Part shown: positions 34,709-43,466 of the stretch, in pieces
Layout: the number at the start of each line of letters is the position of its first letter
Position numbering within the stretch: position 1 is the stretch's first letter
Assembly (NCBI GenBank): GCA_963999645.1
Contig: CAXEUY010000005.1
Coordinates: forward strand, 48,866 to 112,865
Reading direction: 5' to 3'
Origin: MedAcidi-G1 sp002294285
GTDB lineage: Bacteria; Actinomycetota; Acidimicrobiia; Acidimicrobiales; MedAcidi-G1
DNA: 64,000 nt
Notes under the pieces: generated by a model
The model's input: only the letters and a program-made list of their open reading frames with translations
Database searches by the model: none
Told to the model about the DNA's origin: nothing
Program-made: the position numbers and the translations under genes

Positions 34709-35890
34709 CTAAATTTTCTTACGCGTCTCACCATTCCACCAAGCTTTTGGTTTTAGTCGCTCCCCATAACCTAAAAAACCATTGAGAAATAGCATGACTC
34801 CTCTAAGTTTTGTTGCAGCGAGGCGTAGTCCGATTTTGTGGCGAAATTTTGTGAAATCTTTGTTGTAGGGACAAACCCTCATACAAATCATGCAATCACT
34901 CACAATTTTTGCCCAATAAGAGAAACATTTCTCTCCATCAACAGACCATTTTTTTACCCCATTAATAGAAGAAAGATTTAATTTGACTGATGAAGGTTCA
35001 TTGTCTGAAATTGCCTTTGGCGGACAAGCATTTGTACAGTTTCTGCATTTTTCACAAAACTTTGTAACTCCAAAATCAATCTGCTGATCAAATGCCATAG
35101 GTGCATTTGTGAAAATTTTGCCAAAACGAACTCGTGGACCAAATTCACGGGTTATTACCATGCCGTGTCTTCCATATTCACCAAGTCCAGCTTTAATCGC
35201 CAAGGGAATTGCAAGAGCAGTGTCATTAAGGCTCGGTACTGCTAAATATCCGAGATTCAATAACCACTGTGATGTTGCTAAAAGTACAAGTGCATCTTTT
35301 GAATATCCTAAACCTACAGCTGCGCCGGAAAGTGCTGAGGGGACTGTATCGACAAGATCATGGTCCATCGCTTGCCCGATGACTATGACCCCCGTGATTT
35401 CTTCGGGTAGATCATTAGGAAGACCTTCAGGTTTACCTTTACTTGAACTTCGTGCATAACGTTGTGTGTATACCCATCGTTCATCATGTTGGCATAGACC
35501 CACTAGATCAGCACCAAAAAGTTTTGAAACCTGCTTGATTGTTGTTGAAACTTTTTCTGGGTTTCCCAAGTCAAAAGGTTCTTCAGGTCCAGCTCGTAGT
35601 TGGCTTAGTGGTGAAAGAAACCCGTCTCTTAGGTCATCGGCATCCCGCATTTCTGCAAAAACATCTGCAACATGCCAAGCAGCATTTCTTATCGCGTAAT
35701 CTCTTTGTTCAAATCCCGAAGCATTTCGCCACTTTTTTAATGGTTCACGATGTGATCTAAAAAAATCACGTGCTTGATCAGTAGCTATTTGTGAATCCCA
35801 AAACGCGCGGTTAAAAACATCATTTACCTGATTAAATCTTTCAAAATTTTCTAAGATTTCCCAGGATGGGCCTTTAACAAAATTAGACAA
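34709..35890 (-). CDS. Reductive dehalogenase-like iron-sulfur protein
   Basis: 393 residues. The C-terminal half resembles the RdhA/QueG superfamily: GEYGRHGMVITREFGPRVRFGKIFTNAP, then CEKCRNCTNACP (Cys279, 282, 285, 289) and a second cluster with Cys322, then CMICMRVCP (Cys333, 336, 340), which is the double [4Fe-4S] pattern of RdhA. The N-terminal half fits the corrinoid-binding region only by length. No twin-arginine signal and no anchor gene, so cytoplasmic, unlike respiratory enzymes. A related B12-dependent reductase function is an alternative. Two genes of unrelated type flank it; B12 genes are not visible here. Confidence 0.72.
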   Translation of the reverse strand: MSNFVKGPSWEILENFERFNQVNDVFNRAFWDSQIATDQARDFFRSHREPLKKWRNASGFEQRDYAIRNAAWHVADVFAEMRDADDLRDGFLSPLSQLRAGPEEPFDLGNPEKVSTTIKQVSKLFGADLVGLCQHDERWVYTQRYARSSSKGKPEGLPNDLPEEITGVIVIGQAMDHDLVDTVPSALSGAAVGLGYSKDALVLLATSQWLLNLGYLAVPSLNDTALAIPLAIKAGLGEYGRHGMVITREFGPRVRFGKIFTNAPMAFDQQIDFGVTKFCEKCRNCTNACPPKAISDNEPSSVKLNLSSINGVKKWSVDGEKCFSYWAKIVSDCMICMRVCPYNKDFTKFRHKIGLRLAATKLRGVMLFLNGFLGYGERLKPKAWWNGETRKKI

Positions 35891-35902
35891 TACTAAACCA
35901 TT

Positions 35903-37372
35903 CTATGGATCTTTGAGAGTGATCATTCCTTTAGGGGTGGCTAACAGATTCACCAAAGGGCTTTCGACAACTTCAGGCAACCAATCGTTTACTTGTTTAT
36001 AAAAATCTTCCATTAGCACATGTTCGTATAATGGATTTTGTTCGAAAGGATCTTCTTCTAAATCAAAAAAAATGTCAGGCATCCCATAGAAATGTACAAA
36101 TTTGTTTTTTTTGTCACGACTAACAACCAGACGACATTTTTGTAAAGGAAGTCCTATATTGTTTGCAAAAACTCTGAAATCGAATTCCCAGTGCACCTTC
36201 TCTCGCCATTCTGTTGGTTTACCACCCTCAAGAAAAACCTTCACAGATTTGCCTTCACACTGTTCGGGAATAGATAAATCAGCAAGATTTAAAAGAGTCG
36301 GCATTACATCAACGTTTTCGGTAAATTCATCGACAACCAATCCCTCAGGTCCCTGTAAGGCGGGATATCTAATAATCATGGGTATATGAAAAGCTTGATC
36401 ATGGAAACCAAACTTAGAGATTAAACCATGATCTCCTAAGTATTCTCCGTGATCTGATGTAACCAAGAGAATTGTGTTTTCTTCCAAACCCTTTTCGTGC
36501 AAATAATTAGTCAGTCTTCCTATCTGATCGTCTACTTCAGTGACCATCCCGTAATAGGTAGCTTTTAGTTGGCGTCTGTCAATAGACGTCGAGGGAGCCT
36601 TAAAGAAGTCAATTTTCGAAAGTGAATCTATAAATGGATGATCACTTTCCGAAAAAGCAATTGGCTCTGACACCTCAGCAGGGTCATATAAGTCGTTATA
36701 AGGAGCGGGCACTACAAAAGGTGGGTGTGGTCGCAGAATTGAAACATGTAAGAACCAAGGTTCAGGCAAGTTTTCTAGATGAGAAATAACTTCTTCAATT
36801 ACAAAAGCCGTTTCCGTCTCATCTCTTTCGTAAGGAGAAGGCGGCCACGTTTCTCCTCTTCCTGAAGGAATTTCGATTCCCTCGCTCCCCTCTAAGAACT
36901 TACTTCTATCTGAAATGTCATGACCTTTTTTGGCAAGCCATTTATACCAAGCGTCACGATCTTCTGGAAGTGGTAGAACTACTTTAAAACCAGGCAAATG
37001 ACCTTCGTAAGTTAAAAGGCGTGGGTCATCTTCAGTTGTCGTTCGTGGATCAATGGTCGTATCCGTATACCCGAATAACAAGGGGTCATAACCAGATTTG
37101 CGAAACTCTTTAGCAACATTCGTGAACTTTGCGTCAAGAGGAGTTCCGTTAAATACGGATTGATGCGTATGCAAATATGTTCCTGTTAAAAGACTTGCTC
37201 GACTAGGTCCACATGGCGAAGCTTGAGTGAAATGATTAGCAAAACGAACTCCTTGAGCGGCGAGAGCATCTAAGTTGGGTGTGTTAACAACTCGTTCAGA
37301 TTTCTCATCAAGACAATCAGCTCTTAACTGGTCGATAGTAATAAAAAGTATGTTTGGCTTTTTAGTTGTCAT
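35903..37372 (-). CDS. Sulfatase (type I, formylglycine)
   Basis: 489 residues. KPNILFITIDQLRADCL opens with the metal-binding Asp14/Gln15, NTPNLDALAAQGVRF follows, and the maturation signature ASPCGPSRASLLTG has Cys54. VTSDHGEYLGDHGLISK gives the second metal site. No signal peptide, so likely intracellular. It lies 12 bases before the reductive dehalogenase-like gene on the same strand. It does not look like a close copy of the first sulfatase. Substrate unknown; choline- or aryl-sulfatase-like members share this layout. Confidence 0.92.
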   Translation of the reverse strand: MTTKKPNILFITIDQLRADCLDEKSERVVNTPNLDALAAQGVRFANHFTQASPCGPSRASLLTGTYLHTHQSVFNGTPLDAKFTNVAKEFRKSGYDPLLFGYTDTTIDPRTTTEDDPRLLTYEGHLPGFKVVLPLPEDRDAWYKWLAKKGHDISDRSKFLEGSEGIEIPSGRGETWPPSPYERDETETAFVIEEVISHLENLPEPWFLHVSILRPHPPFVVPAPYNDLYDPAEVSEPIAFSESDHPFIDSLSKIDFFKAPSTSIDRRQLKATYYGMVTEVDDQIGRLTNYLHEKGLEENTILLVTSDHGEYLGDHGLISKFGFHDQAFHIPMIIRYPALQGPEGLVVDEFTENVDVMPTLLNLADLSIPEQCEGKSVKVFLEGGKPTEWREKVHWEFDFRVFANNIGLPLQKCRLVVSRDKKNKFVHFYGMPDIFFDLEEDPFEQNPLYEHVLMEDFYKQVNDWLPEVVESPLVNLLATPKGMITLKDP

Positions 37373-37436
37373 TCAGATAAATCTTTTCAGATCTAAAAGC
37401 ATGTTTCCTGATCGGGCATCAAGGTAGAGTCCCTCG

Positions 37437-38309
37437 ATGGGCAAAAGTAAGCTGAAACAATTCGCTAACTCAGGTAGGCCATTTGGGTTGTTTTTGGCTG
37501 CTAGTGGAATGTTCATTGTTTCTACAGATTCATTGTTTACAAGAGTTGCTGAAATCGATGGTTGGACTATAGCTTTTTTCGTTGGTCTTTTCTCTATGCC
37601 TTCAATATCAATAATTGTCTGGAAGATATTAGGAAAAAATCTATTAACTGAAATGGCTAACTTTAAATGGCCGCTTTTTATTTCATCTGCACTAGCAGCC
37701 GTTGGAACTACCGCTTTCATTCAAGCCGTGACCAGAACTGCAGTTGCAAATGTCGTGACTATCATTGCAGGCGCCCCAATCTTTTCCGCGTTAATCGCCA
37801 AATTCGCAATCGGTGAAAAGACCTCTGGAAGAACTTGGAAAGCTATAGGAGGAACATTTTTCGGGATCTTGATAATCGTCTCCGGTTCATTAAGTACTGG
37901 CGGTTTGGATGGGGACTTGATGGCTCTTCTTGCAATTGTCGTATTCAGTACTAATCTTGTTATTTGGAGACATTTCAAAGAAATGCCCAGAACTCTGGTT
38001 GTTTTTATCGCGCCAATTTTTATTATGCTTTTTACCTTTATCCCTGCTGACTTTCAAGCACTAGATAAACGCGCTCTCTTATCCACATTGGCAATGGGTC
38101 TGTTAGTAGGACCTATTGCGCGATTATGCATGGTGTCTGCAACCCGCCACGCCTCTGCTGCAGAAGTAAGCATGTTTACTCCAGTGGAAACTGTCTTCGC
38201 TTCTCTTTGGGTTTGGTTATGGTTTGATGAAATACCTGAAGTTACAACTTTCATTGGTGGATTTTTAGTTTTAACGTCTGTTTTTTATGGTATTAAATCA
38301 AACAAATAA
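37437..38309 (+). CDS. EamA/DMT family transporter
   Basis: 290 residues with about ten membrane helices in two EamA repeats (VDGDLMALLAIVVFSTNLVIW type and SAAEVSMFTPVETVFASLWVWLWFDE). The second-repeat end matches drug/metabolite carriers for amino acids or other small molecules. Divergent from the second sulfatase with 64 bases between. Substrate unknown. Confidence 0.85.
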   Translation: MGKSKLKQFANSGRPFGLFLAASGMFIVSTDSLFTRVAEIDGWTIAFFVGLFSMPSISIIVWKILGKNLLTEMANFKWPLFISSALAAVGTTAFIQAVTRTAVANVVTIIAGAPIFSALIAKFAIGEKTSGRTWKAIGGTFFGILIIVSGSLSTGGLDGDLMALLAIVVFSTNLVIWRHFKEMPRTLVVFIAPIFIMLFTFIPADFQALDKRALLSTLAMGLLVGPIARLCMVSATRHASAAEVSMFTPVETVFASLWVWLWFDEIPEVTTFIGGFLVLTSVFYGIKSNK

Positions 38310-38331
38310 TTTTTAGATACTTGGAGTTTTC

Positions 38332-38844
38332 ATGAACCAACCTACAAAATCTGATTCAAGCAATGCTGTAGTCACAGAACTAAATAATTTAGAAGTTGAA
38401 TACGAAATTATGCCCTGCGACCCAGAACTCGCAGATACAGCAAACTTTTGTGCCCACTACGGAATCTCCCCTCAAGATTCAGCTAACGCTATTTTGGTTG
38501 TCGGTAAATCAGAACCAAAAATTTTTGCTCTGTGTCTATTGCTGGCGACGCACAGACTAGATGTCAACGGTGTGGTCCGAAAAAAACTAGGTTCAAAAAA
38601 AGCGTCTTTTGCAAGTAGTGAAGAAACTGAAGATATCACTGGGATGATAGTTGGTGGAGTTACACCTTTTGGTCTTCCAGACCCTCTACCGATTTGGGTT
38701 GACAAAGCTGTAATGGAGAGAGCTTCAATCATTGTCGGAGGAGGTAGCCGTGATCAGAAAATCAAAATAAAACCCGACGCTCTTCTCAGTTTAAGAGGTT
38801 TTGAAGTCGTTGAAAATTTAGCAAAAATTCCTGAAAATTCTTGA
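38332..38844 (+). CDS. YbaK/prolyl-tRNA deacylase-domain protein
   Basis: 170 residues, aminoacyl-tRNA editing domain. AVVTELNNLEVEYEIM, SANAILVVG and HRLDVNGVVRKKLGSKKASFASSEE (the conserved Lys region) and GGVTPFGLPDPLPIWVD are characteristic of the YbaK/EbsC superfamily, which clears mischarged Cys/Ala-tRNA(Pro). It lies 22 bases after the EamA gene. Confidence 0.88.
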   Translation: MNQPTKSDSSNAVVTELNNLEVEYEIMPCDPELADTANFCAHYGISPQDSANAILVVGKSEPKIFALCLLLATHRLDVNGVVRKKLGSKKASFASSEETEDITGMIVGGVTPFGLPDPLPIWVDKAVMERASIIVGGGSRDQKIKIKPDALLSLRGFEVVENLAKIPENS

Positions 38845-38847
38845 TTC

Positions 38848-39147
38848 CTAGCCTTGTTCTGCAAGGTGGGCGCTTAATGCATCACGAGCTGAGCTGGCTG
38901 GCGCTTCTTGCAATAATCTTCCAACAGTTTCACGTCTACCCAAAGCAGTCAATAAGTCAGCTACCAAAGTATCAACAACATAAAGAAGATCAAGTCGCGA
39001 TCCTTCTGTCAGAGGGTCTGCCATTAGTCCATCTATTACTGGCGCGCACTGTATCTCAGCTCTAACCATCTTTAAAGCTGCTTGTTCTAATTCATCAAGA
39101 GCATCAAGTGCCCGTAAAAGATTTGTGGCTTCACTTTCAGAAATCAT
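38848..39147 (-). CDS. Unrecognised 99-residue helical protein
   Basis: All-helical in appearance (NLLRALDALDELEQAALKMV and LLYVVDTLVADLLTALGRR), no Cys cluster, no membrane segment. Ends ARDALSAHLAEQG. Codon choice is richer in G and C than in its neighbours. The opposite strand also has an open frame, but this one has the more protein-like composition. It converges with the YbaK gene (3-base gap). Function unknown. Confidence 0.55.
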   Translation of the reverse strand: MISESEATNLLRALDALDELEQAALKMVRAEIQCAPVIDGLMADPLTEGSRLDLLYVVDTLVADLLTALGRRETVGRLLQEAPASSARDALSAHLAEQG

Positions 39148-39224
39148 TTACTGAGATTTTGTACCAAAAAACCCTTCAATACGGGGATACCTGAAAGTTT
39201 TGCTTACTCATATAAAGTTTGTTC

Positions 39225-39476
39225 ATGGATCTAAATGAATTACAAAATCTGATGGAAAACCTATACGGAGAAGATGATCGTGATCGCGGTCTTCCTTCTA
39301 CAGTCGCATGGTTATGTGAAGAAGTCGGTGAATTAGCTCAAGCAGTTAGAAAAGGATCAAAAGAAGAGCAGTTGCACGAATTAGCTGACGTTCTGGCCTG
39401 GTTGGCAAGTATTGCTAATCAGCTTGACTTGTCTCTTGAAACAGCGATGGAACGCTATGTGATGAATCCACCTTGA
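39225..39476 (+). CDS. MazG-like nucleotide pyrophosphohydrolase domain
   Basis: 83 residues from ATG 39225 (in-frame ATG at 39219). Contains LCEEVGELAQAVRKGSKE with the paired acidic metal-binding residues, and ELADVLAWLASIANQ, the second acidic motif of the all-alpha NTP pyrophosphatase fold. It cleaves NTPs or dNTPs to monophosphates, a house-cleaning role. Single-domain, much shorter than E. coli MazG. Confidence 0.85.
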   Translation: MDLNELQNLMENLYGEDDRDRGLPSTVAWLCEEVGELAQAVRKGSKEEQLHELADVLAWLASIANQLDLSLETAMERYVMNPP

Positions 39477-39480
39477 AAAA

Positions 39481-40569
39481 TTAAAGCTCTTTAAGTACAG
39501 ACATGAGCTGTGGCAATTCCATACCTCTAGCTAAAATCTCATCCATTCCACCGACGACACCTGTCAAGTTTCCAACTACTAAGTGTTCTAGGCCAGCTTT
39601 TGCGTATGCATCAAATTGTTCACCCAACTCCTGGGAGTTTCCGACAAAAACCACCTTTTTTACCATTTCAAAAGGAATGGTTGGTGCCAGATCTCTCAAG
39701 TCATCAGCGTTTAGGTCATGAATGATTACATCTATAAAACCTTTCGAATCATTACCTAATGGATGTTCAAGACCATGAGCCTCCCAAATTTCACCCATTG
39801 CGAAAAGGCCAAAAAGTTTTCCTAGTGGTTCTTTTTCAAACATCTCTTCAGCTTTATCCATTGATTCACAAAATAAAATGAAAGCTAGATAAGAAGCTTC
39901 TGGAACTGGCCTTCCGAACGAGGCTGCATGATCAGCAATTATTGAAAGCTTTTCTTGATACTCCTGTGGTGATAACCACCATGCTGGAATCCAGCCATCT
40001 CCGTATTGAGCAGTTAAACGAAGCATTCTGGGACCATGTCCTGCTATCCAGACAGCTGGTTTGCCTTTACCTTCAGCTTCTAAAGGCAAACCCATTCGTC
40101 CGATTTTATTTTCTGGCATATGTCCGTCGTCTAGCAAAGAACGTAATTCACTAAGACACTCTTCAAAAATGCCTACAGGTTTATCAAATGGATATCCAAA
40201 GGGAAGAAGGCTCTCAGCTTCTCCAGAGCCCATCCCTAAAATAAATCCACCAGGGATTAAATCATTTAATGAAAGCGCTGTACGAGCAAGATCTGCTGCT
40301 CTTCTGCGAGTCGAATCGGTAACTGAAATTCCATATGGCCTATCAGTCATCGTTGAAATTCGTGCTCCATAAACAAATGGGTCATAAAAAGCATCTGGGT
40401 CAGCTGCTAATGCTGAAAGAGGTATCTCAGACCATAAGTCTGGATGAAATACTCCCAACAAATGATCTGGTGCCCAATATGAATCTGCTCCCATCTCTTC
40501 ATAAATAGGAAGCATTTGTTCAGTGCTACCAAATGGGAACTGTGCAGGGAGTGTAATTCCTACTTTCAT
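39481..40569 (-). CDS. LLM-class (probable F420-dependent) oxidoreductase
   Basis: 362 residues, luciferase-like TIM barrel. MKVGITLPAQFPFGST opens the barrel, WAPDHLLG and GGFILGMGSGEAESLLPFG are family-typical, and PAVWIAGHGPRMLRLTAQYGDGWIP is the cofactor-loop segment. The Actinobacterial context with another PPOX-type protein supports F420 over FMN, but this is inferred. 12 bases after asd on the same strand. Confidence 0.83.
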   Translation of the reverse strand: MKVGITLPAQFPFGSTEQMLPIYEEMGADSYWAPDHLLGVFHPDLWSEIPLSALAADPDAFYDPFVYGARISTMTDRPYGISVTDSTRRRAADLARTALSLNDLIPGGFILGMGSGEAESLLPFGYPFDKPVGIFEECLSELRSLLDDGHMPENKIGRMGLPLEAEGKGKPAVWIAGHGPRMLRLTAQYGDGWIPAWWLSPQEYQEKLSIIADHAASFGRPVPEASYLAFILFCESMDKAEEMFEKEPLGKLFGLFAMGEIWEAHGLEHPLGNDSKGFIDVIIHDLNADDLRDLAPTIPFEMVKKVVFVGNSQELGEQFDAYAKAGLEHLVVGNLTGVVGGMDEILARGMELPQLMSVLKEL

Positions 40570-40581
40570 ATTTAAGCCTTT

Positions 40582-41610
40582 CTATTGGTTTGACCTTTTC
40601 AATAGTTCCTCTGCAATTTGAATTGCGTTCAATGCAGCGCCTTTACGAAGATTGTCTCCTGAAAGAAATAATGCCAAACCATTATTTACAGTTTCATCTT
40701 TTCTTATACGCCCAACAAGAGTTTCATCGATCCCCGTGCAGTCGATCGGTGTGGGAACATCACATAAAGTCACACCATCAGTTGTGGAAAGTATGTCTGT
40801 TGCTTCTTCTGGAGAAATAGGATTTTCAAATTCAGCGTTTATTGCTAGAGAATGACCTGTAAATACCGGCACTCTCACACACATCGGAGAAACCAACAAA
40901 TTTGGAATATTCAAAATTTTACGGCTTTCATTTCGTAATTTTTGTTCTTCATCAGTTTCACCTGTGCCATCTTCTACAAAAGAACCTGCATGAGGCAAAA
41001 CATTAAAAGCAATCGATTGTGGAAAAGAATTTGGTTCAGGAAACGTATGCGCTTTACCGTCGTAGGCAAGTTGTGTAGCTTTGCCTGATGCTGAATCGAC
41101 TTGTCCTTCCAATTCTTCTACACCAGCTAAACCTGCACCAGACACTGCTTGATACGTTGAAATTCTAAGTGATAAAAGACCTGCACGTTTATGCAACGGA
41201 GATAAAACAGGCATAGCAACCATTGTTGTACAATTGGGGTTAGCAACAATTCCTTTTGGAATTTCATCAAGAGCCTCAGGGTTTACTTCACTAACTACTA
41301 GTGGAACTTCTGGGTCCATTCTCCATCCTGATGAATTGTCTATTACGGTTGCACCTGAAGCAGCAATTACAGGTGAAATTTCTAAAGAAGCAGTTTTACC
41401 AGCGCTTAAAAGGGCAATATCAACATTTGACCAATCAGCTTTTGCTGAATCCTCAACAAGAATTTCTTGATCTCCCCAGTTCAAAGTGCTTCCAGCTGAA
41501 CGCGAAGATGCCATAAATCGAATATCCCCAACTGGGAAATTGCGGTCCCACAAAAGTGTCCGCATTACCTTGCCAACCTGTCCTGTTGCTCCAACAACTG
41601 CAATATTCAT
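40582..41610 (-). CDS. asd: Aspartate-semialdehyde dehydrogenase
   Basis: Reduces aspartyl phosphate to aspartate semialdehyde on the way to lysine, threonine and methionine. 342 residues. AVVGATGQVGKVMRTLL at residues 3-19, VANPNCTTMVAMPVLSPL with the catalytic Cys, and STYQAVSGAGLAGVEELEGQ are diagnostic. The gene is separated from lysC by two lipoprotein genes. ATG 41610. Confidence 0.95.
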   Translation of the reverse strand: MNIAVVGATGQVGKVMRTLLWDRNFPVGDIRFMASSRSAGSTLNWGDQEILVEDSAKADWSNVDIALLSAGKTASLEISPVIAASGATVIDNSSGWRMDPEVPLVVSEVNPEALDEIPKGIVANPNCTTMVAMPVLSPLHKRAGLLSLRISTYQAVSGAGLAGVEELEGQVDSASGKATQLAYDGKAHTFPEPNSFPQSIAFNVLPHAGSFVEDGTGETDEEQKLRNESRKILNIPNLLVSPMCVRVPVFTGHSLAINAEFENPISPEEATDILSTTDGVTLCDVPTPIDCTGIDETLVGRIRKDETVNNGLALFLSGDNLRKGAALNAIQIAEELLKRSNQ

Positions 41611-41680
41611 GTAATCAGACTACGGGCGTTCAAATCGGTGTTCAAAATTTTTAAACGTTTTTAATAAATCTTTTCAAAAT

Positions 41681-42412
41681 TCAGTTTTTATCAGTATTTT
41701 CTACTTCTACCTCAGGCCAAATATTTAAAAAGCTTTTTATAACTCCTTGTGATTTTTCCAACTCATTACCATCCGTACTAGATACCAAAACGCTAAGTGT
41801 AGTTAATAACGGATATCCGGGGCCGCATGAGTCGTGAACATATTTTCCAAGTTGATTTGAGGCATTTAAAAAGGAATCAACTCCCACGGCGTCTTCGGAT
41901 AGAAGCGAGGAAAACAATAAAGCTTGCATACGAATAATAGTGGCGTTTTCAAAATCAATTGAAGTTAACTTACGAGCTAAATCTTGATAAAAAGAAACAA
42001 GTTCAATAATTTCATTAGCAACTACAAAAGGAACTCTTGACGAAACCCAACTAACTAATTTTTCAGAACTAAGTATTAAGTGTTTAAAGGTTTCTCCTTC
42101 ACTAATACTGTTAGATCCCAAACCTCTCTCAATTTCAGTCATCAGTTGAGCAGATTTTTCAGCAAGGGAAAGACAAAAACCTTCTGGTATTTCTGTAGTT
42201 AAAGCTTTGTAAATGGGCAGTTGAGTAGGTGTGGCTTCTTGTGACTTTTCTTCTTCAACTATTGCACTTTGATTTAGTTCATTTCCTAATTGAACAAGAG
42301 CATCTGGTTGACTTTTTTCAAGGTCTTTTGGGCTTCGAAGGCTAGCCCCACATCCCGTAACTAAAGTGAATGCCAACAAACAAGAGGTGACCTTAAAAAT
42401 AACTATCTTCAA
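41681..42412 (-). CDS. Unrecognised lipoprotein
   Basis: About 243 residues from TTG 42412, whose sequence overlaps the stop of the preceding lipoprotein gene (TTGA). That start gives MKIVIFKVTSCLLAFTLVTGC, a signal peptide with a lipobox (LVTGC). The mature part is acidic and helical, with segments such as IVEEEKSQEATPTQLP and FLNASNQLGKYVHD; no known domain. Translationally coupled to the gene before it, and followed by asd after 70 bases. Probably a membrane-anchored exported protein. Confidence 0.7.
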   Translation of the reverse strand: MKIVIFKVTSCLLAFTLVTGCGASLRSPKDLEKSQPDALVQLGNELNQSAIVEEEKSQEATPTQLPIYKALTTEIPEGFCLSLAEKSAQLMTEIERGLGSNSISEGETFKHLILSSEKLVSWVSSRVPFVVANEIIELVSFYQDLARKLTSIDFENATIIRMQALLFSSLLSEDAVGVDSFLNASNQLGKYVHDSCGPGYPLLTTLSVLVSSTDGNELEKSQGVIKSFLNIWPEVEVENTDKN

Positions 42413-43431
42413 ATCTTTTGTCCCATTCCAGATAGCAAACCAAATAGAAAAGTTGCCGAGTCCCCACACGTAGAAATTAAGTATTGTTCTAATCTTTTCT
42501 GAGATTGATCGATTGAAGCTCTTTCATCGGCCAGTTCAGCTTCCATTCGAATAACGACGATAAACATTGCTTCTAAAACATCTTCTGGAGTCGCGTCAAC
42601 TTCTAAACTTTCGAACGAATCGATAATTAATTTAGAAACGTATAAAGATGCATCCCTTACTACTGCTGCATCTATAGCTATAGATCCTTCTATATTTTCA
42701 GAAAGCCAAATAAAAATTTCATCAGAGTACGAGAACAATTCAACTAGTAGTTCAGGGTTAACTGAAGGTCCCTTATCTAGTTGAATACTTTTTCTAACTA
42801 TGGCTGTCATCATTTTTGCCACACGATCAAATAAACCATTACAAACGGGGTCCTTATTTTGATAGTGCTCGAATTCTGCATCAAGCACACATGCAACTAA
42901 AAAATCTAGTATTCGACTTTCTACTAGAAGGTTTTCTATTTTTTCAGACATTTCCACTAACTCAATGTCTGAAATAAGAACTTCAAAAATAGGAAATAAT
43001 TCGTTCTCTCTAACAGTCGAAAGAACGCAGTCAGTGTCATTTGGAAAGGTACCAAAAGAATCAACTACGCCTTCTACGATTCCCGAGTTAGCTAGTGTCA
43101 CTAACAAATCACACACCTCTAAAGCAGAAAGAGCAACATCTTTTTGTTCTCCATTAGGACCTTCGTCTATTAAGCCGTTGACTTGCTCTGGCGTAAAGAA
43201 ATTCAACAACTGGTCTACAACACAGCTCATTTGGATTTCAGTAAGTCCACTGAATTCCGGTGAATCAGAAAAACCTCTTAGTATCAAAAGATCATTCGTA
43301 TCATTAATTTGATTTGTAACTTCTATAGATTTTTCGAAATTTTCATCTTTAGTAGTAGATACTTTTGAACTACAAGAACCTAATATTGCGATAAGTAGTG
43401 CAATCCCCAAGACTTTACGGAACATATTCAT
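42409..43431 (-). CDS. Unrecognised lipoprotein
   Basis: 340 residues. MNMFRKVLGIALLIAILGSC is a typical lipoprotein signal with a lipobox (ILGSC). The mature region is very acidic and helical, built of repeated hydrophobic-acidic runs (FEHYQNKDPVCNGLFD, AAVVRDASLYVSKLIID), and has few Cys. No family recognised. Overlap with the next gene by four bases; 35 bases from lysC. Likely the same cell-envelope process as the second lipoprotein. Confidence 0.7.
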   Translation of the reverse strand: MNMFRKVLGIALLIAILGSCSSKVSTTKDENFEKSIEVTNQINDTNDLLILRGFSDSPEFSGLTEIQMSCVVDQLLNFFTPEQVNGLIDEGPNGEQKDVALSALEVCDLLVTLANSGIVEGVVDSFGTFPNDTDCVLSTVRENELFPIFEVLISDIELVEMSEKIENLLVESRILDFLVACVLDAEFEHYQNKDPVCNGLFDRVAKMMTAIVRKSIQLDKGPSVNPELLVELFSYSDEIFIWLSENIEGSIAIDAAVVRDASLYVSKLIIDSFESLEVDATPEDVLEAMFIVVIRMEAELADERASIDQSQKRLEQYLISTCGDSATFLFGLLSGMGQKI

Positions 43432-43466
43432 TACCTTTAGACATTTTTAAAACTAAAAATAATCAA

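Noticed and set aside
38841..39065. Plus-strand open frame overlapping the minus-strand 99-residue gene
   Set aside because: Translation has no family-like content and ends in a stretch that mirrors the opposite strand; the minus frame is the more protein-like.
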